A stretch of 64,000 bases of DNA from Ceratotherium simum simum (GCF_000283155.1 NW_004454166.1:7523040-7587039); one strand, 5' to 3'. Counted from the first letter of the stretch, positions 10,330-23,686 are shown. Made by a program: numbers and translations. Notes: generated from the letters alone by a model not told the origin.

Positions 10330-12870
10330 AAAAGTTTTTCAATATTTAAAAATATGATCTACATTGTTAAGTATTCACTATGCATTTGAAAAGAATGTGC
10401 ACTCTGTTGTTTTCAATGGAATGTTCTATAAATGTTTATCAGATCAAGTATTTACCTATGTTGTTCAGGTTTACTACACTGCTACGGATTTTCTGTCTTT
10501 TGCTATAGAGAAGTGTTGAAATCTCCAAAAAATCATGGAATTGCTATATCTTTCTTCAGCCCCGTCAGTTTTTATGTATTTTGATGTTCCATTGTTAGGT
10601 GTGAACACATTTATGATTTTTATGTCTACTATTTCATTATTAAATGTCCCTGCTTATCCTCAGTAATATTTTTTTCTGAAGTCTACTTTGATATTTTCTC
10701 ACCACTCTTGGATGCTCTGTTCTGTTTTTCCTCCCTGCTCTATTTTCTACTTTTGTTTCAGGATGGGTAATTGCTATTGACCTATTTTTAAGCGCATTTG
10801 ATTCTTTACTTAGCTGTGTCAAGTCTACTGATCATTCTTCATCTTTGTTACCCTGTTCTTTATCTCTAGCATTTCCAATTGATTTTTTCTTATAGTTTTC
10901 ACCTTTTTGCAGAAGTTCCCCATTTGTTAGCACATGGTGCCTTCCTACTTCACTAGAGCTTTTAAGATACCAGTCACTGATATTTAATATTCTGTTTGGT
11001 AGTATTAACATGTGGGTTATCTCTGAGTCTCATTCTGTTCATTGCTTTGTCTATTGACAGTGGATTTTTTCTTACTTTCTTTCATCTGTCTCATTTTTTA
11101 ATTAGAAACCAGACATCATAATTAAAAGTCAAAAATGTAAATATCAAATATCTCTGAAAATGGGCATGCCTGTTCTTGTGCTAAGCCATTAGTATGTGGG
11201 CTGAGTCAAAGTAATCAAAAGCTGGTCTACACTTGGGTTTTGTTCTTACCTTTATTGCACCAATGTCTTCAAATCTTCTGGTGTTACCTTGTGCTTAAGG
11301 CAAACGCTGGGTTCCTAGGGAGTTTTTCTCATGCTTTGCTCCACTTCACTTTGTACATGTGTCTCGGAGGAGGTCTCTCTTCACACTATTGCCCTTTTAC
11401 CAGTAGTAGACTACTACTTCTTGTTACTGAGAAGTTCAGCTCCTGGCCAAAAAGACAATGAGTGATTTTTCAGGCTCAACCATAGACATTTACAAAGGCT
11501 TTACCTGGCAGGCCTTATGGGCAAAAGCTGTCCTTTGTGGGTGCTGTCTTGCACCAAAAGACTTGGTGCACAGCCAATGCACTGCAGTTTCTTAAGGGAG
11601 TTACAGTCGAGGACTCAGGCTCCCCTGGCCAGCCAGGTTCTTATACAAATCTGCCTTCCTAGCCCAGGGGCCTCCACTCAGAAACCTCTTTATCTGGGCC
11701 ATTTGGCAAAAGCCTTCCTCAGGTGCCTCCATCAAGACCTCTTCATTGGGAGGAGAGGAACCTTAAAGATACTTGACTCTGACTCAGTATTTCCCACTCC
11801 TAGCTCTTCTCCCTTGCCCTCCTCCAGCCTCCAGGCCCATACAATAAGTGCTGTTTATTCAGGGCTCCCCCTACAGTGAGATGTACACACCGTGAGCACA
11901 CACCATGTCTGTGCTAATTCACCTTATCAGCAGGTGAGCCATTCCATGTGGGGAAATGAAACAGGGAGTTGGCACTTTCTCCAGGTTAGCCTCTTGCCTA
12001 TACAATTGCAGTAAGTGATTAAAGTCTTGACTGTTACTTTCATTCTGGCTTGTTGTACCAATTGCCTACTCTGATTCCTGGAAGCTCAGCTCCAACAGGC
12101 TTAGCTGAGCTCTTGATAGTTGCTTCATATTTGCTAAACTGGTGGTGGGAAACAAGGTTTAAAAAACATTTTCTCCCTGGGTCTCAGGGGTTAGGCTTTT
12201 TCAGAGATCCTAACCTTTCTCCAGTGATAGGAGATATCTAATGATATGAACACATGACAGTTTCCTTCCTCTTTCCAATGAATAGAAGCATTATTTTTAA
12301 TCCTTCCTCCAGGTGCAATGTGTCTTCACCTGTGCCAGGGTTTTGGGGTCTTATTGCCCTCTTCCCACTGGTTTAAGGCTTTTGTAGCAGAGAAGCATCT
12401 GGATGGGGCTTTGTATCTTTCTTTTAACAGCAGTTATTCCCCTCTTCCAGGCATGCATGATTGATAGATGATCTGTTCACTCCTCCACCCTGCCCCAGTC
12501 TTTCTCCTGAATGCCTTGCTGATGTCCATGGAGAAGAGTCTGCCTGTGTGCCCAAACTACACATTTCTCTGACTCTCATGGGTTCTATACCTGTACACTA
12601 GACTCAGACTCAGCTTTTAGTAATTCATTATTTTTTTTCTGTAGTTTTCTTTCTCATCTGTATAGTGCCCAGTATATACTTTGCAAGAGATGACCAAGTG
12701 TTTGCATCTTTTTTCCTTCTGGATTTAAACTATTTATTTTCCCTGTTACTTCAGCTATCTCACGAGTTCATGAAAGGTTACGATTTTGTAGATTATCTAG
12801 CTTTTTCTGTTGTTAATTTGGAAGTGATGCTCCTTCCAGGTTTCTACATCCTAGGCAGAAACAGAATGTC
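10330..12870 (-). mobile_element. Old L1/HAL1 5' part, antisense
   Basis: The order on the plus strand is the reverse of L1: the start of ORF2 (GAAAAGAATGTGCACTCTGT, GTCAGTTTTTATGTATTTTG), then ORF1-like sequence (TTTCATCTGTCTCATTTTTT), then a long pyrimidine-rich piece I read as 5' UTR up to about 12870 (TTCATGAAAGGTTACGATTT). The ORF2 part is clear; the 5' UTR part is inferred from continuity and weaker resemblance. Confidence 0.6.
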
Positions 12871-13181
12871 TTATATTATGATGGAAGCATTTTCTTTTGT
12901 GTGTCCTTTTATTTCCAAAAGAAGACCAAAGTCACTTTTTTTGTCCACTGCATAGCTATTCCATCAATTTTGTGCTTCAAATCTATCTCCTAAAGTACAT
13001 TCTCATTCTTGAAGTCACTGTCTACTTAAATTTGGATTTCATTCCATTTTATCAATAAACTTACCAACCCTCTTGTTACATCAACTATCTATGGAAGAGA
13101 GATTAAAGTAATGTTTAACACATCATACAACAGAAAAAAAAATACAGCACGATTATTCTTTCCTTTCCAAAAGAAATTACC

Positions 13182-14290
13182 TTATGTATCACATGTTTTC
13201 ATTGACTGGTGTGTTGATAAGAGGCCATATTTCAGTAAATTCTGGACTTGGTCTGCTTTATGGTCATAACCATATTCCATATATCCTAATATAGGTTTTA
13301 CAGGTTTGGGCTTCCAGGTGTCATTATGTAATACTGTAACAGTGAAAACAGTGATGCTCTTTGATCTATCCAATCTCGAGCATCTGCATCATAAAGAAGA
13401 AAGGTTCCACATTATTTTGTGTACCAAGGCCATAAAAGAATGACAATATTTGCCTCAACGTCCAGTGACAACCTGCCTTAATTTAGACTTACAATAAATC
13501 CCATAAATACAACCCCGTTACCCTCTAGCACTGTCAACTATTAACCTTTAAAAGTATTAGTTTCCATAAATATTAGAAGATCCACTAGTCCTTTCTATAC
13601 AAGACTTCAAGACTTCTCCCAACATTGTTAATGATTTTCCACAAGAATTTTTATTCAATTAGTCCATTTCCTTATGTCTTTATTAAGTCTTCCAGGTTGA
13701 TTACAGCCATGGTCATTCTCCTGAAATAGAGGTCCTTCCACTCTTCCTGTTTGGGTTAGTAAGTCTTTTAGTCCTGATGACAAAGCTCTAGAAATGTTAT
13801 TTTGGCCACCTTAGTATTCTAAAACCAACTCCTTAAATCTTCACAGAATATCTCTGGCAGCATGGCCAGTTCTGATCAAGCCACAGCATATGTCACTGCC
13901 ATCGAATATTTTTTGTGTGCAATTCCGGAAGCTATTTGCACCCAAAAACATTATGTGCCCCATGACACTGTCACTCAGGTATATTCCATACCCTAGCATA
14001 TCCCCATCTGGGTGTGATATAAGGTATCACATAAATGTCCCTTACAAATCTCCAGAAGAGTATTATTGGTAATATCAGGACACCAAATCACATCCAAACT
14101 GACCTCCCTTGAGGCTCTTCAGGTTCCATTTGCACCTTCTTTAAATGCATTCTGCATTTCACATATTCAATGTAGCAAATAAACTTCTGACATCCTGGGA
14201 AGGCGGCAGCAATCTGCTTTCTGTCACACCCAGGCAGCTGTCTTAGCAATGCATCACCTTGATTAATAGCCACACAGAGTGACAGAAGCT
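13182..14290 (-). pseudogene. Possible decayed coding fragment, unidentified
   Basis: Minus-strand reading gives short open pieces in different frames: 63 residues at 13182-13373, 61 residues at 14088-14273, and a piece near 13890-14020 that includes GYGIYLSDS. That last motif resembles the conserved Gly-Ile-Tyr-Phe segment of the PARP catalytic fold, but the expected upstream His motif is not visible in any linked frame. Stops and frame changes separate the pieces. I do not recognise the gene. It may equally be chance in a repeat-poor stretch. Confidence 0.2.
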
Positions 14291-15370
14291 CTGCTGTTCA
14301 AGCATTCTCCACCCTCTATGATTCATTGGTACTATTTTTCTCAGGTCATCAGAAAAATCACCAGAATGGTAAATATAAACTATAAACTGTGAATCAAATG
14401 GTAGGTAGTAGGCGGCTACTGATAAGTTGAGTTATCAGGGGTACTGTCTGACATCTTTTCACCAAATTTTCTAGGTGGAGTTTTTAGAGAGACCTCATAA
14501 ATCATCAAGAGTCCAATTCCTCTTTTCTGGAGAAAACAAATCCAGAGGTTTCTCCCAGTAACCACCACTAGTGAATGCTAGATTTAACAGAGATAGCTAA
14601 TAGCCTTATTCTCTTGCTCTGAGAACTCTTGTGGAAATAGTTTGCATTCTTAGCTGAAATCATGACTCACTTATGAGCATCCTTTGTTTGTTTGCCACAA
14701 TTTCCCCTATTTCCATTTACCGCTTCTCTTGATCTGTATATTTCCCACCATGGGGGGAGGTGGGGGTTCCAGCTCAGATGTACAGGTTACCCACAGGGCG
14801 AGCAATAACAACATGACATGCTAATGCTGCTTCTCTTCCCTAGGCCAGAAGGATTTCAAAGTTTTGACAGGTAACAAATATGCAGACAGGTGCATCCCGG
14901 TAAGAGCATTTCATAGAAAAGGTCATTCCTTCTAGTAAGCCCTATTAGTACGCTTTCCAGAATTTCTGTAATCAGCATGTTTAAGGTAGATTTCGTAGCT
15001 CATCTTTCTCTCTTTCCTCGATGTCTCAAATAAAGGCAAAACAGGTTGCAGGCCTAATGCTAACTCTTTCCTTTCCAGTAATGAATGATCACAAGCACAG
15101 ACAAAGAATGCATGGTGAATGGAATTTGTATTATTAACGTGATTGGGTTTATATCTATTGTGTACATGTTATTAATGGATCAAGAGAAATCTGGGCCATA
15201 TGCACGAAATATACATGCTCTTCTATAGAACAATATAATGTTCCAACAACCAACGTGAAGAAACAATTATAATTGGTTTTGAATGCATCTAAGTGCAAGT
15301 GTTTAGTCAAGATTTTTAAAAGTGCCTATGTGGTAAGTAACATTATTTACCCTGCTGAATTATGTATAAA

Positions 15371-15396
15371 TATATATGTTATGCATAACATATATA
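15371..15396. repeat. Perfect 26-bp AT-rich palindrome
   Basis: The 13 bases left of the centre (…ATGTTATG) and the 13 to its right (CATAACAT…) are exact reverse complements. It is embedded in TATA-rich sequence followed by a short (TG)n tract to 15430. It could extrude a cruciform. No function is implied by its context. Confidence 0.9.
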
Positions 15397-17394
15397 ACAT
15401 AAATATATGATCATGTGTGTATGTGTGTGCACCGATTGCTAAAGATGCTTTGTGTATTTTCTATGGCTGATATTGGCTGGGAAACTGATGCAATAGCAAT
15501 ACACATCGATATCTCTTTCCCATTTGTTCTGAGAGGTGGCAAACTTCTTAAATAATAAATGATCGATTGGAAGGATATGGAAAACTGGAACTAAAAACAG
15601 TAGAAGTATTGCAGAAAAGTATTCAATCTCACTCACTGCTAAGAAAAACATAAATTACTAAAATGTTTGCAAAGCCATTTGTAGATGGAGAACAAGAAAC
15701 AAAAAAAGTTTCTTACCTTTGAGTATATAACCAAAGAAATAATGTATAATAGAGGCAAATACTTTTGGAAAATACTAACTTCTTGAATATAAAAGATTGT
15801 ATTTTCTTAAACTATCTTAAATTCTCCTTTTTTAAATATATATTTTTCAGGCCACATTTACCACAACTGGAAAATTCCACTTAACCACAAGTTAAATCAA
15901 TAACTACTCAGACTTTTCTCAAAGGAAACTGCAGGGTTTTTTCTTATTGTTCATTTCAACCAGTATTATGGTCTCAATATCTTTGAAACTTTTCTTAAAG
16001 ATTTACAGTCCTCTGGCTACAATGCAAGTCAGAGTTCAGATTATGGCAAGGTAGACAGATTTCTCTTTAAATGAAACTATCAAACTTTGAAAGAGAAAGA
16101 TTAAGCATTAGATATAAACCTAGACAATCTGGTCACCCCCAGAGAATATAAGAATGCTGCTCTTTGCCCTACTTCAGTCTCTCTTTTGTTCATAAGGGGA
16201 ACATCCAAAGTACATAGAGTTCTATATGCCGTAAGTAAAAGATTTACAAAAACGCTGGATATCACTAAAACAGTTAATCTGTTCACGAGAGAAGTAATCA
16301 AAATTGGAAAGATGCTGGATCAAAAGCGAGGAGCATAAGATATTTTCTTGAACTCAAGAGGAGGCACATGGGTAGCACTCAGAGAAAATCACTGTATCTA
16401 TGTCCCTCGAGATCTCTCTGGAATGTCTAAAAATAAATCAACTGTTAACCCATATCTAAAGCCAAGATTTTTTTCCTGCAAAGTCAGGGTTAAGAACTTT
16501 TCATGTACAATTCTTTTAAGATTCCATACTGAACTCTGATCAACTTGACTATAATTATTTTCTTTATTATAACTCTCCTTCATTCACTTGGGTTCTATAC
16601 TGCTCCTTAAGCTGGAAAATTTTTCTTGAACAGGTGCAAACAGTGACTCTAAGATCTTTTTCCTAAAACTACCCAAGTTGCAAAGGTTTATTCCTAATCC
16701 AAATTTTGCCACAGAATTTAATGAAGTGGGAATTCTGGTTATCACTGCAATGCACCAAAGAGATAAACCTTCAAGGCCACTTTGCAGCTTCAGCTGAAAA
16801 GCGAGAGCCACAACTTGTGATTATGGCTGTGTTCTAACTGTGAGCACCGCAGTCTGTAATCTCCCTTAATCACTTTCAACTTCAACTAACTGTGCTGATC
16901 TTTTAACTATTTTATAGACTTAGGAGCAACTTATATCAGTTGCTATTTCTCGAGCTACATCATAATGAGAAGGAGGATCAGCATTTGAGTACCTGTTACC
17001 ATTTCCCTATTAATTTCTCTATTAATATATGCTTGTCTTTGGATACAATTTGGAGACAACAAAGATTAAATATACACAGGAAAATCTTTAGTATTTACAG
17101 CTTGATGGTCCTCACAATTTTTGATAGCTATATTCTAAATCAAGATTTTGTTCTATTTTTCAGACATCCGTAAACATGCAATTTATGTTTCCTAATTTTA
17201 ATTTACTGAACAGAAAGCTCAGGCCTAGATTTAATCCTTAATTATAACTTCTTTTCTTATTCCTTTTTTCCTGAACCAATTTTGTTCACTTCCTACATGA
17301 CTTCATTTATCCTTTGTCTTAAAAAACCATTTCAACACAGTGTCAATCTTTACTCCTCATCCAAGTATTGACACCATGCTTAAACAAAAAATTG

Positions 17395-17600
17395 ATGATG
17401 ATATTAATACCTAACATTTATATAGCACTTAATGTGTGCCAAGACCTGTGCTACGTACTTTATATAAATTGACTCACAGTATAACCTGCACAGCAACTGT
17501 CTGAAGTTGGTAAAATTATTATCACCATTTTACGGATGGGGAAACTGAGACACTGAGCTGTTTACGACCACATAGCTACTAAGTAGCAAACTAAAAAAGG
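17395..17600 (-). mobile_element. MIR SINE, antisense
   Basis: Contains the antisense MIR core: ACATTTATATAGCACTTAAT, GTGTGCCAAGACCTGTGCTA, CACCATTTTACGGATGGGGA, AACTGAGACACTGAGC and CACATAGCTACTAAGTAGCA. It is nearly full length. MIRs are tRNA-derived SINEs shared by all placental mammals. Confidence 0.88.
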
Positions 17601-17819
17601 TGTACCTTTTTATAAACAATTTCATATTTACAAGTGACCATTTGACACAATTCCAAGTGATTTGCATAACATGTACAAATTCAACAATAAATTTATTGCT
17701 TGCGCACAGTGCTGAGAAATTTGTCTTCTAAAAGAAAAGACATGCATATTAACAGAAAAAAGTATGTTTTGCTAGGAAAGGCATACATATCACTTGATGT
17801 CATAAGACCTATATTTTAT

Positions 17820-17960
17820 TTCCAGCCCACCAACATTCTAGATCTATGCTAGTGGGGTACTATCTAAGATATACTTTGCTCATATGAAAAGTGGAAATAA
17901 TATTGCTGGCCTATCTGGCTCATAAGGTTGCTATGAGTATAAAAGAGAGAATAGATTTAA
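17820..17960 (+). mobile_element. MIR SINE fragment
   Basis: GCTCATATGAAAAGTGGAAA, then TAATATTGCTGGCCTATCTG and GGTTGCTATGAGTATAAAAG follow the MIR right half (CTCATCTGTAAAATGG, then GTTGTTGTGAGGATTAAA). The 5' half is weak. Confidence 0.6.
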
Positions 17961-17964
17961 AAAA

Positions 17965-18985
17965 TGTTACAATTATTAAACTATTATGTAACAGTTTTAT
18001 TAACAAAATAGGTTAAATGAGAAAACAATAAAGCAGTAGTTAAACCATCACTTGGGAAATAACACTGATCCTATTCCAGAGGATTTTCCAGGAATTGACA
18101 GTTCCCTGTACATGGTTAGAATCTACTTTCTATTCTAAGGTAACATTGAGAAGGAAACTGTTTCCCCTAAACACCCACTTATTAAAATATGGAGATAAAA
18201 TATTAACTAAATTTATGTGGGACCAATGAACTCAACAATTTACTAGCTAAAATTGATAAAAGTGAGTTCCATTTCATGACGATATCTTACTGTTAAATAC
18301 TTATTGCCTCTCAATTACTCAAATTCTTGGCAGTACAACAAAACAGAAAAACTTTTTAAAGAATCATAATATTAGTTTTAAAAAATCCAAAACAACTGCT
18401 CACTGCTCACCCAAATCTTGCATATTTTTCAAATAATTATAGAACCCACTGTGCTAAAATGTGAATCACCATTGAATAACAGTGATGACACATATTTAAC
18501 CACTGCAGGAAAAATCAGTTGCAAGATCATAAAGAAACATAGTAACACTTTCTCTCCATTTACCCACTTGCACACTGCCTTTTTCCTGATTTAGAAACCT
18601 TACGGTTTCTACCAAACATGGAACTGAGGAGCATTTTTCCTTTGTGCCTAATGTAACCCAAATCATTTTTCTCAATCAACCACTACTCCATGAAATTCCT
18701 TTCATTTTGCTTGCATCCAAAGCTGCATTTCAAGAAAAGAAGAAGAAGGGAATAACACTCATCACCTTAAGGGAAATGTAATCCTAACAAAAACGCAACA
18801 AGAAAACACAAGAGGAAATGTAAGAATGTATGCTGGAAAGTACAGGTGACCTAAAATGCTTAGGGAAATGAAAGCAGGAAAAATATATCACAGATTATTC
18901 GATTTTGTCACCAATGAACTTTAAGCAAACAAGACATCTCATGAAAATTCCAAGGATGTAATGGCAACGGCTACTGGAACTGCAG
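17965..18985. other. Unassigned stretch
   Basis: About 1 kb without a gene or a nameable repeat. The right end meets a 65-codon open minus frame (18987-19181) whose reading includes EEYEEFSNSIHRRGEIGG. I do not recognise the protein, and part of the frame overlaps the LTR-like sequence that follows, so I do not call a gene. Confidence 0.45.
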
Positions 18986-19139
18986 GCTACCCAATCTTGG
19001 GATTAACAGCTCCAGAAGTTGTAGCTGCTGCACCTCCAATTTCACCTCTGCGGTGAATCGAATTAGAAAATTCTTCATATTCTTCCTGTGTCAGCAGAAA
19101 TGTGTTAGCATTGTTCATCCACATCTTTTTACCTTGAGG

Positions 19140-19585
19140 CCTTATAGCACCTCTCACTAGAGTGGGAGAATTATACTTCTTCTACCCGATGGAAGTTTCA
19201 CTTGGTCATGTGATTTGCTTTTAGCCGTGGAGTGTGGATGGGTAGAAGTGCCTGTGTCAACAGTTCCAGATCAAAGTCTAAAGAGATATTGTATGTTTAC
19301 ACTGGTGTTTCTGCCATGTGCCATGAGGAGAACTTGTCCCAGGGTGCTGCTTGTCCAAAGAGAATGTAGAGACATTTCAAGCAGCCCTGAATCCAAACTG
19401 CAGCCGGAGCCAAGCTCAGCCCACAGGCAACCTGAAGAAGCTTCTCTGCCTCCATCTGCCAAACCAGACTTACAGGTTGGTGAGCATGAGAAAACAACAT
19501 GCTTGTTGTTATAAGCTACTGAGATTTGTTTTTTGTTTCTTTGTTTGACAGCAGTACAACCTATTAGACAATTAATGGAAGTTGC
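19140..19585 (+). mobile_element. Ancient LTR (MaLR/ERVL-type)
   Basis: AGTTTCACTTGGTCATGTGA, TTGCTTTTAGCC, TTTCTGCCATGTGCCATGAG, GAGAACTTGTCCCAG and the end AAGCTACTGAGATTTG match, in order, a common old mammalian LTR (the GACTTGCTTTGGCCAATGGG…AAGCCACTGAGTTT type). Borders are approximate. I cannot give the subfamily. Confidence 0.6.
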
Positions 19586-19929
19586 TACAATTGTAGCATG
19601 TATTGTTATGATCTCATCGTTTGACTTGACAATGAACTCTTCTAAGACATATTTTTAGGACATATATGACTATTAGTTTTTGAGTCACATTTTTCTCTTT
19701 CATGGGCTTTTCTATATAATCTAAACTCTCCATGATGCAAGTTAATTATTTTAGAAATAAGGAAAAAAAACAGGCTTTCATTCCAGGAATAAATGTTCTT
19801 TATACTGATAAAGATGCTGATTATATATATTTAAAGTAATACTTGATAAATATTTCCCTTCTATAATACTTTGGGTAATTCTGGTGTAAAATACCACAAA
19901 TATTTTATAAAGATTCATATCCTACTACT

Positions 19930-20245
19930 CACCCGTTACTCTGTGCTATGGCCACACTAGTCTTTTTCCAGATCTTCAAAAGCTTCATGCTAATTTCTCC
20001 ATTAGGACTTTCTTCCAATCAAGTGTTCCTCTACCTTGAATATCTTCCCATTCATTCACCCAGATAAAATCTGATTACCCTTGAAATCTCAGTTCAAATA
20101 CATCCTTAGTCATGCTTTCCCTAATGCATCCCGACTATATCAGTCCTCCTTTCATACGCTCTTATAGCTCCCTTACATAAATTTGTAATTGTTTTATCTG
20201 ATTATTATCTATCTCCCCCACTTATCTGTAAACTCTCAAAGGAGT
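19930..20245 (+). mobile_element. L2 LINE, 3' end
   Basis: CTTGAAATCTCAGTTCAAAT, GTCATGCTTTCCCTAATGCA, CTGATTATTATCTATCTCCC and CACTTATCTGTAAACTCTCA match the sense L2 3' region (CAGCTTAAATGTCACTTCC, then GGGAAGCCTTCCCTGACC, then the ACTAGACTGTAAGCTCC stretch). Confidence 0.75.
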
Positions 20246-20249
20246 ATAT

Positions 20250-21160
20250 ATAATTATATTTAAACACACACACATATACCTTGAAAGTGGGAGGGAAGGA
20301 AGGGATTAAAGAAACAATTGCAGAATATAGTATTTGGAAGAAACCTTTCATTATACCCATGAAGAAACATTAATATTTGATCCACATGTCCAAGAACTTT
20401 GAATCCCGTCCCGCTTTTCAGAATACCAACCAGTTCTTCTCTCCTCTACCACTTACAGACGTTTTTGGCATTTCTGTTGCTGACCTCAAACAACGTAAAA
20501 ATATTAATGAGATTATGGTTAGTCTTACTGGTTAGTTGATAACTTACATAAATTTTCTTTAAATAATGGAAATATCTTTGTAGAGAAAACTTCATGCATG
20601 CTTATTTTTTTGTACTCTGCAACTTCAAGCAACAAATCTTGGGTAATTTATAAAATAGCAGTCCTGCTTACCACGCATATGTCAAAATATAATTCTCAAC
20701 AAGACAAACGTGTGTGATTACATTCACTAAGTACACTGAAGAGCTCCAAATCACTCACCGTGAAAGCTGTAACTGCTTAAGTAAAATTAGTTTGGCTTTT
20801 CATTTGGTTTCTATTTCCTTTCAGTCAGAGATTTAGCTTTCAATGCTTAGAAGGAAAAGAAAAGGGAATTTTGCCTTATTCAACTTCAGAGTAGAGGGAT
20901 CAGGGAAGCCTCGGATGCTGAGCTCAATAATTATCTGATGTTTTTGTTTGAAATTAGGAACATTAATATAGAGAGGGTCACAAAATGAATAACTTTACTT
21001 AAAATTGTGAATAACATCAAATTAAAGGAAATAAAATTATTGTAACATTGATGTTACTTATCTACGTCCTATCTAGTTCTTGAAAATAGTTTCTTACATA
21101 TATACAAATATAAGGACGTCAAGTAATAGGTTGCTAAAAATGTGATAACAGAATAATAAA
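20250..21160. other. Unassigned stretch
   Basis: About 0.9 kb. I note a short ACACACACAC run near 20263. Otherwise I see no gene or named repeat. Confidence 0.5.
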
Positions 21161-21164
21161 ACAG

Positions 21165-21370
21165 TAATTTATTGAGTTCTTTCTAAACACTTTACCACAT
21201 ACTCTGTATGCATCATATATTTTAATCCTCACAAATTTCTTCAGGTAGATATTGTTAACCCTACTTTACCACATAGGAAATTCAGACCTAGGGAAGTGAA
21301 GTAACTGAAGTTCACAAAGCTGCTAAATGGCAGAGCTGAAGTGGAGCCACGTCTGTGTGATGTAAAATCC
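21165..21370 (-). mobile_element. MIR SINE, antisense
   Basis: TAATTTATTGAGTTCTTTCT, ATCCTCACAAATTTCTTCAG, GTAGATATTGTTAACCCTAC, GAAGTGAAGTAACTGAAGTT and GCTGCTAAATGGCAGAGCTG are the antisense MIR in order. Confidence 0.85.
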
Positions 21371-21699
21371 CACTAGCATGACAGGTTAGCAGGTGACGCC
21401 AGCAGTGAAGCTTCAGGCATAAGCCATGCCATAACATCTTGTATATTTGGCAGAAGTGGGTGACAGATTCGGTTCAGATTTTCCAAGAAGGAAGCATGGG
21501 AAGTTATAGTAGATTTTTCTTTTCTTGGTAGAGTCCCACCTAAACAAATACAAATTAAATGATTCTCAACATCAGCTTTTAAAATGCTCCATAAGGGGAT
21601 AAATGATAGGTAGTCAATCATCTATGAAAACTTTCTTTTTTTAACATCTAAAAGAACTTATATTTTTCTCAGTGGATTTGGCCTGGCTATATAATTGAA

Positions 21700-21870
21700 G
21701 CATTAGTAATACTAATTCATTCTCCTAGCCACTTTAATTTTAATGTTTTTAGTCACTACAACAATATACTCAGATAAGTACTCTTCACAAATAAGAAATC
21801 TGAAGGTCACAGAAGTAAAATATGAATTTGAATCCAGGTTTGCCTGACTCCTAACACATGCTTTTACTAC
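21700..21870 (-). mobile_element. MIR SINE fragment, antisense
   Basis: CAGATAAGTACTCTTCACAA, ATAAGAAATCTGAAGGTCAC and GAATTTGAATCCAGGTTTGC fit the antisense MIR left half. It lies 330 bp from the MIR at 21165-21370 in the same orientation, but it covers overlapping consensus positions, so it is a separate insertion. Confidence 0.65.
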
Positions 21871-21874
21871 AATT

Positions 21875-23660
21875 CATCTCTAGCCAAAATGCTGACACAG
21901 TACTATATATCATTTTTTGATAGTTTGTATTACACTGAATAAAGTTAGCATATACATTTTGTCTTACCTGTTTGGCTTAATTTATGATGGACAAAGAAAA
22001 CATTTTACCTAGGTTTACATTCGTCATATAACCTAATACGATTTTTAACATAAAACTGATAAACATTCAATTAATAAAGAAATGAGAAAATATACAAATA
22101 AAGAAATAAATATATGAATTTTGCATCAGATTCCGAGTTATTACCACCAATGATACTTCTGCCTGCAGACGGGCAACAGCAGCCTGTAAGGAGACCAGGG
22201 TAGGATGACTAGACTGGGGACCTTAAAAAAAATCCTCCTTTCCTTCCCTCTCTTCATTATATCAGTATTGATTTTCAAGGAAGAAACTTTAATATATGCA
22301 TTCCTTCTCTATAGCATTAAAAGTTTCAGTTTAAAAAAATTAAAATGGCACTTACATCATTTTTCTTTATTCTCAACCAAAAATACAGATCACTTATAGA
22401 AATTAATCTAATTCATTAATTGAGGCACACAAATAAAAATTAACTATTTCTAGTGAGTTCTGTGGTAGGTAAATGGATTATATGGACTTCCCATGAAGAA
22501 TCTTCTGCTTTGGGAATATTAAAACTAAAATATGTATTCAAGACATGCAAACAACTGCTTATTTCAAGTAAATGACAATCCCTCCCCTGAAATTCCATAA
22601 TTCTTTACCTGCACCTCTGTTAAAAACTTACTGTTAAATCTCTGCTCACCTTCTGTTCCTCTCCCATCTGTGAATCACTGGAGATTTAGCTAATGTCTTT
22701 CAATACCACAGTTCCTGGTATATTTTAAAATATTTTTAATTTCCAATTATTTAATATTAGATGATGTATGTATGCATATGTACACAAATGATTAATTAAT
22801 TAAGCACAATGCTCTAGAGATATTCAAAACGATTTGGTATAATTCCTGATTATCAAAGACATCTATCTGGGACAAAGTGTAAGGAATCCATGTGCTAACT
22901 GCAAATGACCTCACTTCAGAACAAGTTTGTTTTACTTAATTTAATGGACATGTGATATGTACCTCCATCAATATGTACAAATTGTGACAGAATCTTCAAG
23001 GACAAAATAAGACTGGCCTGGGCTTGGCAGACAAAATTTCACTTTCAAATATCAAGATCACTGAATAAAGACAGACACATAGTAAGGAAAACAGTGATAA
23101 GCGTTGCCATATATTGAGAAATTTAAAAAAATTTTTTTTGTGGACTTTTTGTTTAGAGGGACCATCTTATGACAGAACTTTTAAAATGAAAGAAAAACAA
23201 TGTGTCCATTTGTACTTGAGCGCCAACTGAAACTTGTCCTGAAATTTATGAGGGCTTAACACAAGCAGTAGACTCTTAAGGGAGGCAAAAAGCAAGCAAA
23301 CAAATGAGAACAAGACCCCAGAAAACCCAAAAACCAAAAGAGGATAAACAGCCAACAGTAACACTAATGATGTCGTTAACATTAAGTCACATGTAAAAAA
23401 AGAACAGCTTTGAAACTGGCTTGAGACTTTGCCTCTGCAACATTAAATTCAACACAATTCAAAAACAAAATTAAGTCATTGTTAATAAATTTTGATAGTT
23501 AAATATTATGAACGAATAACTTAAATCCAGCTATCCTTTCCTGCTCAAAGAACACAAATTTCTCAGATATACAAAGCATTAGAACTAATGTTTCATTATT
23601 ATATGCTCATCGCATATGAGAAAATTATCATTTAAATACAGTAGCCATCTGACAAGATGT
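21875..23660. other. Unassigned stretch
   Basis: About 1.8 kb of AT-rich sequence with no gene and no repeat I can name. Short open frames (64 and 71 codons) look random. Confidence 0.5.
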
Positions 23661-23686
23661 AAATAAAGATTAAGAATTCAAGCATG

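Larger units (their letters stand above)
12880..17390. other. Repeat-poor stretch, no gene recognised
   Basis: About 4.5 kb with no SINE, LINE or LTR that I can name, the longest such run in the window. It holds a decayed coding-like piece (13182-14290) and a 26-bp palindrome (15371-15396). No open frame with convincing splice sites was found on either strand. Confidence 0.5.
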
